From Anaerolineae bacterium (GTDB lineage Bacteria > Chloroflexota > Anaerolineae > Aggregatilineales > Phototrophicaceae), in contig JADLAY010000041.1 of assembly GCA_020849765.1 (NCBI GenBank), positions 1-56,567 of the forward strand: DNA of 56,567 nucleotides. The letters are read 5' to 3'. The position numbers and the translations under genes are program-made. Under the pieces are notes generated by a model. It had not been told where the DNA came from. It saw only the letters and a program-made list of their open reading frames with translations, and did no database searches. Of the stretch, positions 17,233 through 25,735 are shown piece by piece; position 1 is the stretch's first letter, and the number at the start of each line of letters is the position of its first letter.

Positions 17233-18564
17233 ATGGAAAATCCTTCGCGATCGGAAACTTCTCCCCAAGCGCCGACGATTCCCTCCCGGTGGGTGTTGTG
17301 GGCACTAGCTGCCGTCGGTATCCTGCTGATTGTGCTGGTGATCCTGTGGACGCGCACGGCGAATCTGAATAACGCCGTCAATGACCTGGGCACGCAGCTC
17401 GACACGGTGCTCGAACGTGGCGCGCTGGCCAGCCCGACTGACATGGCACTGGAACTGCGCCTGCTCGAAGGTAAGGCGATCTACTTGCAGGAGCAGGCTG
17501 ACCAGGCTTTTGCCTCGCTCAATACGATTCTGACGTGGACGCAGGCGTTAGGGATCGCCGTCGCTGTCGTCGCCGGGATCGTGACGCTGGTAGGCTTTGC
17601 CGATAATCGTGAAGAGAAGCAGCGCCTGAATGCCGATCACGAGCGTCTGGCCACTGAGCTCAAGGAAGCACGTGAGTTGTACGGCAAGGTTTCAACGCTT
17701 GTCACTCAGCTTGAGCCGCTGCCGCAGCGCAGCGCCCAGGCGATCCAGGCGTTATCTCTGGCGCAGGTCGCCCAGCAGCAAATCCAGCTCAAGAACCTGA
17801 CCGAAGCTGTCTTGCGTCTGGAAGCCGCCCACAGGCTCGATCCGGAGAACGCCGTCATCCTCTACTTCCTGGGCGATGTATGCGTGCGTTCGGGGCAGAA
17901 GCTGAAAGGACTGGATTATCTCAAGCAGGTCATGAGCACCGAAGATCCGTTTCCCTCCGCAAAAGCCTCCTATGCCTACGCGCTGCGCCTGATTGGCGAT
18001 GACTACTACGAGCAAGGGGACGAAGAGCAAGGCAAGAAATACTACCAGGAAGCCGAAAAACTCTATCGCCATCTCTACATCGACAATCCCGAACTGCTGG
18101 ATATTTTCGGCGAGTCGGTCTATGGAGCGCTCGGCGGTCTCTATCGCCGTTGGGGCGATGTGGATAACGCGCTGCTCTATTACGAACGCGCATTGAAGAC
18201 CACGCCGCGCAGTTCCTACTTGCTGAACAATATCGCCGCGCTGGAGTTCTGCCGCAATCGCCCGGTGGGTGAGGAGCGCTTCAAAGACGCGCTCAGCTAT
18301 GCCAACGAAAAGCTGCGCATCGACAATACCGATTACTGGTCAATCTTCGATCGCACCACTGCGCAGATCGCGCTGGGCAGCGCCTTTGATGACATTCGCA
18401 AAGATCTGGCGGATGCCTTCAAGCTGACCGCGGCGGATACGTCGGCAGTCAAGAAGTTCCAATCCGGCTTGAACGAGCTGCTGTGCGCCAATCCGCTGCC
18501 GCCCGCGCTGCTGCCCGCCATCGAAGTGGTCGAGGCTGAACTCAAAGGGCGCCCTGATGCCTGA
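17233..18564 (+). CDS. Membrane-anchored TPR protein
   Basis: 443 residues. Two membrane segments (about 20-40 and 103-125) enclose a 60-residue loop with coiled-coil character, and another coiled coil follows (about 128-160). The C-terminal 250 residues hold TPR-like helical hairpins, for example AVLRLEAAHRLDPENAVILYFLGDVCVRSG and NALLYYERALKTTPRSSYLLNNIAALEF. It probably works as a scaffold on the inner face of the membrane. No enzymatic motif is seen. It is followed within 80 bases by a penicillin-binding protein gene with its own -10 element. Confidence 0.8.
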   Translation: MENPSRSETSPQAPTIPSRWVLWALAAVGILLIVLVILWTRTANLNNAVNDLGTQLDTVLERGALASPTDMALELRLLEGKAIYLQEQADQAFASLNTILTWTQALGIAVAVVAGIVTLVGFADNREEKQRLNADHERLATELKEARELYGKVSTLVTQLEPLPQRSAQAIQALSLAQVAQQQIQLKNLTEAVLRLEAAHRLDPENAVILYFLGDVCVRSGQKLKGLDYLKQVMSTEDPFPSAKASYAYALRLIGDDYYEQGDEEQGKKYYQEAEKLYRHLYIDNPELLDIFGESVYGALGGLYRRWGDVDNALLYYERALKTTPRSSYLLNNIAALEFCRNRPVGEERFKDALSYANEKLRIDNTDYWSIFDRTTAQIALGSAFDDIRKDLADAFKLTAADTSAVKKFQSGLNELLCANPLPPALLPAIEVVEAELKGRPDA

Positions 18565-18614
18565 GGGCCGGGCGAAGGCGCTGAACCCTTGCGCGCCATC
18601 TTGCGTTCCAGGCG

Positions 18615-18620
18615 TATAAT
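18615..18620 (+). promoter_or_regulatory. -10 element before the transpeptidase gene
   Basis: A perfect TATAAT within GGCGTATAATGCC. The start would be near 18627. No good -35 hexamer is found at 16-18 bp; the nearest TTGCGC is 20 bp away. Both candidate start codons of the gene lie downstream. Confidence 0.5.
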
Positions 18621-18659
18621 GCCTGTGAGGCCAGCAGCGTTTTGATATGGATTGATTGG

Positions 18660-20852
18660 ATGCGACGTTTTTACTGGGGAATCCTGCTCGTTTTGTTCGT
18701 TCTTTCTGCCTGCCAAGCAGCAGAAGAAGCTGCTGAGCCGATCCCGACGCTTGCGCGCTTGCCCTCGGCCTATCTACTGGAAGATGCTGAACGCGTCGCG
18801 CTCAACTTCCTGGATGCCTGGCAGTCGAACAAATTCGACGAGATGTATGCGTTGGTGGCCGCGGCCAACCTCGAAGCCACACCTTACGACGATTTCGTGG
18901 CGCTCTACGAAAACACCTACGACGAAATGACCTTTGAAAGCGTGACGGTCAACGCGAATTCGCTGCTGCGTGAGGCGGATGAGATCGTCGTGCTCGGCTA
19001 CGATGCGCACTTCACGACCCGGCTGATGGGCGAGTTCGACGACATGCGGCGCGAGTTGCGCCTGGTGGTCGACCGCACGGCGGGGGAGTGGCGCGTCGCC
19101 TGGACGCCCGCCGACATCTTCCGCGAGATGGTGGGCGGCGCGCGCGTCCGTTTTGACCCGGTGATCCCCAATCGCGCCAACATCTACGCGCGCGATCACG
19201 TGACCACGCTGGCCGACCAGTTGGGCCGTGTGGCGGTCATCCGCGTGATCCGCCAGTCGATACCCGATTACGAAGGCTGCCTTGGTCTGCTCTCTGCGAC
19301 GCTCAATCGCCCGGTGGACGAGATCCGCAGCCGCCTTGAGGCGCGCCCGGCGTCATGGCTGATCGACGTCGGCGTCATCGAGGCGCAGCGCTATGTCGAG
19401 ACGCGCAATGTCCTGGAATCGACCTGCGGCGCGACCTTTGGCGATCAACCGTCGCGGCGCTACAACGCCGACGCGCGCATGGCTCACATCCTCGGCTACG
19501 TCGGCTATCCGGACGAGAGCGACATCCCGGACATGGAAGCCGCCGGGTTCCCGCAAGATGCCATCATCGGCCGCAGCGGCGTCGAAGCCAGTTGGGATGA
19601 AACCCTGCGCGGGCATCCGGGTGGCCGTCTCGTGATTGTGTCGCCCGATGGCGAGGTCGTGCGCGAACTGACCAACGTTACCGCCCAGCCGGGGCTGAGC
19701 ATCTATCTCACCATCGACCCGGCACTGCAAGTCGATGCGGCGCAGATCCTGGCTGACGCCTATACCCAGGCCAAAGATACCTGGGCACCCGGCTCGCGCG
19801 GGGCAGCCGCGATTGTCATGGACGTGAACACGGGCGAGATCCTGGCGATGGTCAGCTACCCGTCGTTCGATAACAACGCTTACAATCCGTTCCCAACGAT
19901 GGGCCGCGACGAAGCGCAGCGCATCATCCTCGCCAACAGTGAGGATCCACGGCGCCCGGAACTCAACCGCGCGACGCAGGGGACGTATCCGCTCGGCTCG
20001 GTCATGAAGACCGTGACCGCGTACACTGCCGCCAACGCGGGCGTCTATAACCTGGACTTCCGCTATACCTGCACCGGCGTCTGGAACCGCGACATCATCC
20101 GCACGGACTGGCTGGCAGGCGGGCACGGCGTGGTCACGCTCTCCAGTGCTCTGACGCAGAGCTGCAACCCCTTCTTCTACGAAGCGGGCTACAACATCAA
20201 CAATGCCGATCCCTCGCTGCTGCCAGGCTATGCGCATCGCGTCGGCCTGGGCGAACATACCGGGCTGGAGGATCTGCCGGAAGAGACGGGCAACATTCAA
20301 GATCCGGACTGGAAGCGCATCAACCTGGGCTACGACTGGACTTTCTCGGATGCCGTCAATCTCGCCATCGGCCAGGGGGAGATGCTGGTTACGCCGCTGC
20401 AGGTCGTGCGCTGGTTTTCGGCGCTTGCCAATGGTGGCACGCTCTACCGCCCGCAGTTGGTGCGCGAAGTCGGCCTGCTGGGCGACGCGCTGCGACCCGT
20501 CTCCGAACCCGACGCCATGACGACGCTCGATTTCGAGCCGGGCGTCCTGGAGATGCTGCGCCAGGGCTTGTGCGACGTGACGACTCAGAGCTACGGTACG
20601 GCGGAATACGTCTTCCGCAATTCGCAGCTGCAGGCGCTCGGCGTTTGCGGCAAGACGGGCACGGCGCAGGCCGGTGGCGATGGCACGCTGCTGCCGTTCG
20701 CCTGGTTCGCGGCCTGGGCGCCGCGCGAAACGCCGCAGATCGCGGTGGTCGTGCTGGTCGAAAACGCCGGTGAAGGCTCCGCCGTGGCGGCGCCGCTTGC
20801 ACGGCAAATTCTGGAAGCCTACTTCTTCGGAGAATCGCGGGTGAACAATTAG
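18660..20852 (+). CDS. Penicillin-binding protein, monofunctional transpeptidase (class B-like)
   Basis: About 730 residues. A lipoprotein-type signal (ILLVLFVLSAC) is followed by an NTF2-like domain resembling the N-terminal domain of MecA-type PBPs (about 40-165), a dimerisation/linker region, and the transpeptidase domain (about 370-725). Catalytic motifs are SxxK as GSVMK, SxN as SCN and KTG as KTGTAQ. The enzyme crosslinks peptidoglycan outside the membrane and may have low beta-lactam affinity, as related MecA-type proteins do; that is an inference. The ATG at 18660 gives the best signal sequence; a TTG at 18642 is the alternative. The stop is one base from the esterase gene. Confidence 0.88.
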   Translation: MRRFYWGILLVLFVLSACQAAEEAAEPIPTLARLPSAYLLEDAERVALNFLDAWQSNKFDEMYALVAAANLEATPYDDFVALYENTYDEMTFESVTVNANSLLREADEIVVLGYDAHFTTRLMGEFDDMRRELRLVVDRTAGEWRVAWTPADIFREMVGGARVRFDPVIPNRANIYARDHVTTLADQLGRVAVIRVIRQSIPDYEGCLGLLSATLNRPVDEIRSRLEARPASWLIDVGVIEAQRYVETRNVLESTCGATFGDQPSRRYNADARMAHILGYVGYPDESDIPDMEAAGFPQDAIIGRSGVEASWDETLRGHPGGRLVIVSPDGEVVRELTNVTAQPGLSIYLTIDPALQVDAAQILADAYTQAKDTWAPGSRGAAAIVMDVNTGEILAMVSYPSFDNNAYNPFPTMGRDEAQRIILANSEDPRRPELNRATQGTYPLGSVMKTVTAYTAANAGVYNLDFRYTCTGVWNRDIIRTDWLAGGHGVVTLSSALTQSCNPFFYEAGYNINNADPSLLPGYAHRVGLGEHTGLEDLPEETGNIQDPDWKRINLGYDWTFSDAVNLAIGQGEMLVTPLQVVRWFSALANGGTLYRPQLVREVGLLGDALRPVSEPDAMTTLDFEPGVLEMLRQGLCDVTTQSYGTAEYVFRNSQLQALGVCGKTGTAQAGGDGTLLPFAWFAAWAPRETPQIAVVVLVENAGEGSAVAAPLARQILEAYFFGESRVNN

Positions 20853-20853
20853 C

Positions 20854-21513
20854 ATGGATGCGCACGTCTTTTATCTGCACGGGTTTGCTTCATCACCCGG
20901 CTCGAATAAGGCGCAGGATTTCGTGCGCCGTTTTGCCGAGCACGGCATCACCCTCCACGTGCCCGATCTGAACGTGCCGGATTTCGAGCACCTGACGCTG
21001 ACGGCCATGCTGGCGAAGGTCGCCGATGAGGTGCGCGCCTGCCCGCCGGGCGATGTCTACCTGATGGGTTCGAGCATGGGCGGGGCGGTCGCCCTGCACT
21101 TCGCCGATCGCTATCGCGATGCTGAAGCGGCGCGCGTGGCCAAGCTGTTCCTGATGGCCCCCGCGTTCGACTTCGCCGGTAATCGCTGGCACGACCTGGG
21201 CGAAGAGGGCATCCGCGCCTGGCGTGAGACGGGCGGGCACGAGTTCTTTAACTATGCCGCCGGAGGGCTGCGCCGCGTTCATTACGGCCTGTTCGAAGAT
21301 TTGCAGGCCTACGATGCCTTCAATTTGCAGCTGTCACTGCCGATCACGATCTTCCACGGGCGCCACGACGAGAGCGTCGACGTCGAGCAGAGCGTTCGCT
21401 TCGCCAGCACGCGCCCGAACGTCGATTTGCATGTAGTCGACTCCGATCATCAACTGCTCGATCAGGTCGACGTCATGTGGGCAGCAGTGCAGTCCTTCTT
21501 CGGGTTTGGCTGA
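20854..21513 (+). CDS. Alpha/beta hydrolase, YqiA/UPF0227-like esterase
   Basis: 219 residues. The start has FYLHGFASSPGS (oxyanion region), followed by the nucleophile elbow GSSMGG, the acid in GRHDESV and the catalytic His in SDHQLLD. Length and layout match small cytoplasmic esterases of the YqiA type; the natural substrate is unknown. The start lies one base past the transpeptidase stop, so the pair is translationally coupled. Whether it acts on cell-wall metabolites or simply shares the transcript is not clear. Confidence 0.85.
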   Translation: MDAHVFYLHGFASSPGSNKAQDFVRRFAEHGITLHVPDLNVPDFEHLTLTAMLAKVADEVRACPPGDVYLMGSSMGGAVALHFADRYRDAEAARVAKLFLMAPAFDFAGNRWHDLGEEGIRAWRETGGHEFFNYAAGGLRRVHYGLFEDLQAYDAFNLQLSLPITIFHGRHDESVDVEQSVRFASTRPNVDLHVVDSDHQLLDQVDVMWAAVQSFFGFG

Positions 21514-21557
21514 TCGAGAGCAGCTGATAGGTTGGGCCGTCTTCACGCCGGGCGCAA

Positions 21558-21586
21558 TTGACAGCCGTAATGCCCTTTGCTAGAAT
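21558..21586 (+). promoter_or_regulatory. Consensus sigma-70 promoter of the SRP RNA
   Basis: A perfect TTGACA (21558-21563), 17 bp, then TAGAAT (21581-21586). The predicted start is near 21593, about five bases before the RNA. This is one of the strongest promoters in the window, as expected for a constitutively made RNA. Confidence 0.85.
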
Positions 21587-21597
21587 GCCGATGAAAC

Positions 21598-21729
21598 TTA
21601 TCACCAGTCTGCACTGGCTGGGTCCTGCGCGGCAGACCCTCCGAACCGTGTCAGGTCCGTGAGGAAGCAGCACTAAGGGGTAAAGTCTGGGTGCCGTGGG
21701 TTTTCCTGGCCAGTGCAGACTGGTGATAA
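21598..21729 (+). ncRNA. ffs: Small signal recognition particle RNA (4.5S-type)
   Basis: The conserved SRP core is present: GTCAGGTCCGTGAGGAAGCAGC with a GTGA tetraloop closing the Ffh-binding hairpin and the asymmetric loop CAGG/GAAGCAGC. The two ends (21598-21618 and 21709-21729) are perfectly complementary over 21 bp and form the terminal helix. The total is 132 nt, at the upper end for small bacterial SRP RNAs, without an Alu domain. It guides the Ffh-FtsY pathway that delivers membrane proteins. The next gene starts about 100 bases later. Confidence 0.93.
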
Positions 21730-21832
21730 ATTGTGGACATTGGCTCAAGACTGATCAACGCCTTTGCATTCCGCCCCTTCCGATCCGCCACCTCTCCATA
21801 ACCCATCGCCATCGAGTGGGAACGAATCGCTC

Positions 21833-23221
21833 ATGTCACGCTGGCGCTCGTTACTGATAGCCCTGGCGGCCATCGTCGCGCTCGTGCTGTGCGCCGTGGT
21901 GGCGCTCTTCATATCCATGCGCCCTCAGGCGGTGACGTTGATCGTGAATGGCGAGGCCATCGCGGCGCAAACGCACGCCCAAACGGTGCGCGAACTGCTG
22001 CGCGAACGCGGCATCAGCCTGAATCAAGGCGATCAGGTGCAGCCGGGGCTGGAGACACCGCTCAGCGACGATCTGGTCGTACAGGTCATCCGGGCACGGG
22101 TGGTCACGCTGATCGTGGATGGGCAGCTTTCAGTGCTGAATACGATGGAGTCCAACCCGGCGGACATCCTGGACGCGGCCAACGTCGCGGTCGATGACAG
22201 TGACCGCATCATCGTCGATGGCACGCGCGCGACGCCGGAGCAGCTGCGCAACTGGCCGGTGCCTGTCAACAGCCTGACCATACGACGCTCCATCCCCGTG
22301 CGGATTGACGACGACGGCACGCAGTTCGACTTCAGAACCACCGCCGATACCGTCGGCGAGGCGCTTTACGAAGCGGACATCACGCTCTATCTGGCCGATC
22401 AGGTCACGCCTGGTGCCGATGAACCGGTGCGCCCCGATCTTCAAATCGCGATCCGGCGCGCGCGCCCGATCACCATTCTGAGCGATGGAGCCTCGATCCA
22501 GACGCGCGTTCAGGGGACAACCGTCAGTGATGCGCTGGCGAATGCCGGTGTCGCGCTCATCGGCCTCGACTACACGATTCCCAGCGAGCAGTCGCGCCTC
22601 GTCCAGGGCATGACGATCCGCGTCATCCGCGTCGAAGAGACAGTGCTGGTTGACGAGACGGATTTGCCCTACGAGACCGTCTATCAGGCGGATGACACGC
22701 TGGAGCTCGACCAGCGGCGCGTGCTGCAGACCGGCCAGATCGGCAAGCAGCGGACGGTTACGCGTGTGCGCCTGGAGAACGGCGCCGAAGTCGGGCGCCA
22801 GGTCGAAGAAACGACCGTGGTCAGCGAGGCGGTCAACCACGTCATCGCTTACGGCACCAACGTCGTCATTCGCACCATCGACACGCCGCAAGGGCCGCGC
22901 CAATACTGGCGGCGGCTGCGCATGTATGCCACGAGCTATCATCCGGCAGCGTTGGGCGGCGACGACGTGACCGCGACCGGGCGCCGCCTGACCACGGGAA
23001 TCGTCGCCAGCAATCCGAACGCTATCCCGTATGGCACGGAGGTCTACGTCGAAAACTACGGCGTTGGGCTGATGGCAGATACGGGGGGGCCGCGACGCTT
23101 CGCGCTCTGGATCGACCTCGGCTACAGCGACGAGGACTTCGTCTCCTGGTCGCGCTACGTCGACGTCTATCTGCTGACGCCCGTCCCTGACGAGATCGAC
23201 TATACCCTGCCGGGAACGTGA
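21833..23221 (+). CDS. Cell-wall protein with DUF348 repeats, G5 and 3D domains (YabE/Rpf-like)
   Basis: 462 residues from the chosen ATG. One membrane segment (about 5-28) is followed by roughly four DUF348 units with the VTLIVNG... TVRELLRERGI pattern, a G5 domain (about residues 275-345, LPYETVYQADDTLELDQRRVLQTGQIGKQ) and a C-terminal 3D/double-psi barrel (about 365-450, MYATSYHPA ... ADTGGPRRFALWIDL). Such proteins cleave or remodel peptidoglycan in Gram-positive bacteria (YabE, RpfB layout). The ATG at 21833 gives a clean signal-anchor; a TTG at 21764 would add 23 Pro/Ser-rich residues. Confidence 0.88.
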   Translation: MSRWRSLLIALAAIVALVLCAVVALFISMRPQAVTLIVNGEAIAAQTHAQTVRELLRERGISLNQGDQVQPGLETPLSDDLVVQVIRARVVTLIVDGQLSVLNTMESNPADILDAANVAVDDSDRIIVDGTRATPEQLRNWPVPVNSLTIRRSIPVRIDDDGTQFDFRTTADTVGEALYEADITLYLADQVTPGADEPVRPDLQIAIRRARPITILSDGASIQTRVQGTTVSDALANAGVALIGLDYTIPSEQSRLVQGMTIRVIRVEETVLVDETDLPYETVYQADDTLELDQRRVLQTGQIGKQRTVTRVRLENGAEVGRQVEETTVVSEAVNHVIAYGTNVVIRTIDTPQGPRQYWRRLRMYATSYHPAALGGDDVTATGRRLTTGIVASNPNAIPYGTEVYVENYGVGLMADTGGPRRFALWIDLGYSDEDFVSWSRYVDVYLLTPVPDEIDYTLPGT

Positions 23222-23230
23222 GCCTACTTG

Positions 23231-24049
23231 ATGAACCCAAAGACAATGCTTGAGGCCCACGGTCTCGAACCCCGGAAATCGCTAGGGCAGAACTTCCTGC
23301 ACGACCCGAATGTGCTCGAAAAGATCGTCGCCAGTGCGGATCTCACGCCGGGGACGACGGTGCTCGAAATCGGCGCGGGTACGGGCGCGCTGACGGATGT
23401 GCTGGCGCGTCACGCCGGGCGCGTGCTCGCGCTGGAGGTCGATGAACGCCTGGAACCGATCCTGCGCGATCGCCTGGGTATTTACGACAACGTCCAGCTT
23501 GAGTTTGCGGACGTGTTGCAAACGGATGTCGCCACGCTGATGGGCGATCAGCCGTATGTGGTCGTCGCCAACGTGCCTTATTACATCACGAGCGCCATCC
23601 TCCGCCATCTACTGGAAGCGCCCAATCGCCCGCGGCGCCTGGTGATGACGGTACAGCTCGAAGTGGCCGAGCGCATTATCGCCAGGCCTGGCGATATGAG
23701 CCTGCTCGCCGTCAGCGTGCAGTATTACACGCGCCCGAAGATCGTCATGCGCCTGAACCCGGCGGTCTTTTATCCGCGTCCTGACGTGACCAGCGCTGTC
23801 ATCCGGCTCGATGCGCACTCGGAGCCGCCCGTGCAGGTGCCCGACGAAGCGAGCTTGTTCGCCGTCGTCCGCGCGGGCTTCAGCCAGAAGCGCAAGCAAC
23901 TCAAAAATACGCTGGCTGCCGGGCTGCGCCTGTCGAACGATGAGGCTGTTGCTCTGCTCGATCGGGCCGAGATTGACCCCCGTCGCCGCGCGGAAACGCT
24001 CTCGCTCGAAGAATGGGCGGCGATCACGCGCGCCCATGTGGGCGGATGA
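23231..24049 (+). CDS. rsmA: 16S rRNA (adenine1518/1519-N6)-dimethyltransferase
   Basis: 272 residues. SLGQNFLHD near the start, VLEIGAGTGALT as motif I, LEVDE, and the catalytic ANVPYYITS (NLPY-type motif) define KsgA/RsmA. The C-terminal helical part carries FSQKRKQLKNTL. It dimethylates two adjacent adenines in helix 45 of 16S rRNA during late 30S assembly. The ATG at 23231 overlaps an upstream TTG in the same frame. It follows the 3D/G5 gene by nine bases; the pairing of yabE-like and ksgA genes is also common in Firmicutes. Confidence 0.96.
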   Translation: MNPKTMLEAHGLEPRKSLGQNFLHDPNVLEKIVASADLTPGTTVLEIGAGTGALTDVLARHAGRVLALEVDERLEPILRDRLGIYDNVQLEFADVLQTDVATLMGDQPYVVVANVPYYITSAILRHLLEAPNRPRRLVMTVQLEVAERIIARPGDMSLLAVSVQYYTRPKIVMRLNPAVFYPRPDVTSAVIRLDAHSEPPVQVPDEASLFAVVRAGFSQKRKQLKNTLAAGLRLSNDEAVALLDRAEIDPRRRAETLSLEEWAAITRAHVGG

Positions 24050-24141
24050 GTGCAACTCAGGCCTCAAAACGACGTATACTTATACGTTACAGACACATTT
24101 TGAATCCATTTGCGCTTGCAAGCGTGTGAGCCGGAGCACCT

Positions 24142-24903
24142 ATGCAGATTAGAGCGAAAAATCTTAGCTGGCTGGCCGTCGTCGCTGCGATGACCGTCCT
24201 GGCAGCCTTTGCCCCCGGCACTGGGCCGACGATGACTGCTGCGCTGCTCGGTGTGTTTGGCCTGGCTGCGGCGGCGAGTCTGATTCAGTTCCAGCCGGGG
24301 CGCCTGGTCGAGCAATCCCGCTCGTCTTTGACCGCCCTGCGCATGAGCAGTGAGGCGCGTGAAGCCGTCGAACGTGTGCGTCGTCGTGGCAATGGCCTGC
24401 ACGGGAGCGTGATGCTGCTCGACGTCGGCTTGATCACCACGGTTTCCGGGCCGGAAGGGCTGGTCATGCGGCGCGCGCGCGATCTCTCTAAGGATGACGA
24501 TGGCGTGCGCCCGTTTGCCGTGTTGCACGTGCCGCCCGAAGATGCCGACCGGCGCAGCATCATTCGCTTCGAGTTTATCGATAGCGATGGCGATGTCCGT
24601 TACGTCCACGAGATGAACACCTACCTGCGCGACGGCGAAATGAACCTGCTCGCCGATCATCAGATGCCGCTGTTCGACAACGAAGGCGTGCGCGCGGGTG
24701 ATTGGGATCTGCGCGTCTACGTAGATAATCGGCTCGTCGGCGCGCATCCGTTCAACGTTTCGCCGTCGCTGGAAGATCGGTTCCCGCGCGCAGCGCAGGA
24801 GCGTGCTGCACGTCGTCTGCATGATGAAGAACGAGAACAAGACACGCCGCTGAGACTGGAAGACCTGCTGCGCGAGCAATCGCGCCAGCGTCACGAGCGG
24901 TAG
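24142..24903 (+). CDS. Hypothetical membrane protein, paralog of the next gene
   Basis: 253 residues. One or two membrane segments (about 8-52), then a soluble part with a beta-rich domain (about 85-215) containing FEFIDSDGDVRYVHE, DGEMNLLADHQMPLFD and GDWDLRVYVDNRLVGAHPF. A charged tail ends LRLEDLLREQSRQRHER. The same blocks recur in the gene at 24911, so the two form a tandem paralog pair. The family is not recognised; the middle domain looks like a small beta-sandwich. TATACT lies upstream at 24075-24080. Codon use matches the neighbours. Confidence 0.7.
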   Translation: MQIRAKNLSWLAVVAAMTVLAAFAPGTGPTMTAALLGVFGLAAAASLIQFQPGRLVEQSRSSLTALRMSSEAREAVERVRRRGNGLHGSVMLLDVGLITTVSGPEGLVMRRARDLSKDDDGVRPFAVLHVPPEDADRRSIIRFEFIDSDGDVRYVHEMNTYLRDGEMNLLADHQMPLFDNEGVRAGDWDLRVYVDNRLVGAHPFNVSPSLEDRFPRAAQERAARRLHDEEREQDTPLRLEDLLREQSRQRHER

Positions 24904-24910
24904 GGGGAGA

Positions 24911-25735
24911 ATGCCGGTGCGGCGCAATCGCAACAATCAACGCTTCGGTGAGATCATCTTTGGCATCCTGTTGGTCATGTTCGGCCTGTCGATGCTGGGC
25001 GGCAGTGGGGCCGCGGCCTTCGGCTGGATGATCGCGCTGGCCGGGGCTTTCATGCTCTATCGCCATTTCAACCGCACGACCACCACATTGAAGGAAGATC
25101 GGTCACAGGCGTGGCAGTGGGGCGAGGAAGATCGCGAGCCGCATCTGGTGTCCGATGCGCCGAGCGGCACGCAGATCTATGCGCACGCCCTGGAGGCGGT
25201 GCAGCAGGCCGGTCTCGACCCGGCGGAGACACCCGTCTTGCCCGTCGATCTGGGCGTCATGGCCTTCACGGGCGATCGCCCGCCGTCGCTGCACCGGACG
25301 CGCCCGGTGCTGGATAACATCGACTATCTGCAGCCGTTCGTGCAGCTGCGCCTGACCACGCGCGCCGCCGGAAAGATCCGGTTCGAGATCGTGGATAGCG
25401 ATGGGCAGATCCTGTTCGTTCACGAGGACTATCACGATCTCAAGCCGGGCATGAACCTGATCTCGCCTCCGGCGCGGCTGCCGATCCACGATGCACAGGC
25501 CATGCACGGCGATTGGTCTCTGCGCGTGAGCGCGGACGGCATCACGCTGGCCGAGCATCACTTCGCCTGGCAGGAAAGCACGGAGAAGGTCATCCGCCGC
25601 CACGTACAGATGGACGGCGAATTGAGCGGAGAGATGCGCCAGATGCTGGACGACAATCGCCTGGAGCGCATGAGCCTGGATGATCTGCTCGCCGATCAGG
25701 ACGAGGAAGCCTCCCGCCAGCAAGCGCGTCACTGA
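24911..25735 (+). CDS. Hypothetical membrane protein, paralog of the previous gene
   Basis: 274 residues. A basic start, two membrane segments (about 12-28 and 33-50), a soluble linker and the domain shared with the upstream gene: FEIVDSDGQILFVHE, PGMNLISPPARLPIHD and GDWSLRVSADGITLAEHHF. It ends SLDDLLADQDEE. AGGGGGAG directly precedes the ATG by a few bases. Seven bases separate the two genes. The last seven bases overlap the 3' end of the convergent WD40 gene. The function is unknown. Confidence 0.7.
   Translation: MPVRRNRNNQRFGEIIFGILLVMFGLSMLGGSGAAAFGWMIALAGAFMLYRHFNRTTTTLKEDRSQAWQWGEEDREPHLVSDAPSGTQIYAHALEAVQQAGLDPAETPVLPVDLGVMAFTGDRPPSLHRTRPVLDNIDYLQPFVQLRLTTRAAGKIRFEIVDSDGQILFVHEDYHDLKPGMNLISPPARLPIHDAQAMHGDWSLRVSADGITLAEHHFAWQESTEKVIRRHVQMDGELSGEMRQMLDDNRLERMSLDDLLADQDEEASRQQARH

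Noticed and set aside
19353..20855. 500-codon minus-strand frame
   Set aside because: Antisense to the transpeptidase gene; no motifs, Arg/Ala/His-rich.
21598..21729. Terminal inverted repeats of a small transposable element
   Set aside because: The 21-bp perfect ends frame a conserved SRP RNA core and a consensus promoter, and there are no target-site duplications.
22130..23260. 376-codon minus-strand frame
   Set aside because: Antisense to the DUF348/G5/3D gene, with no recognisable domain.
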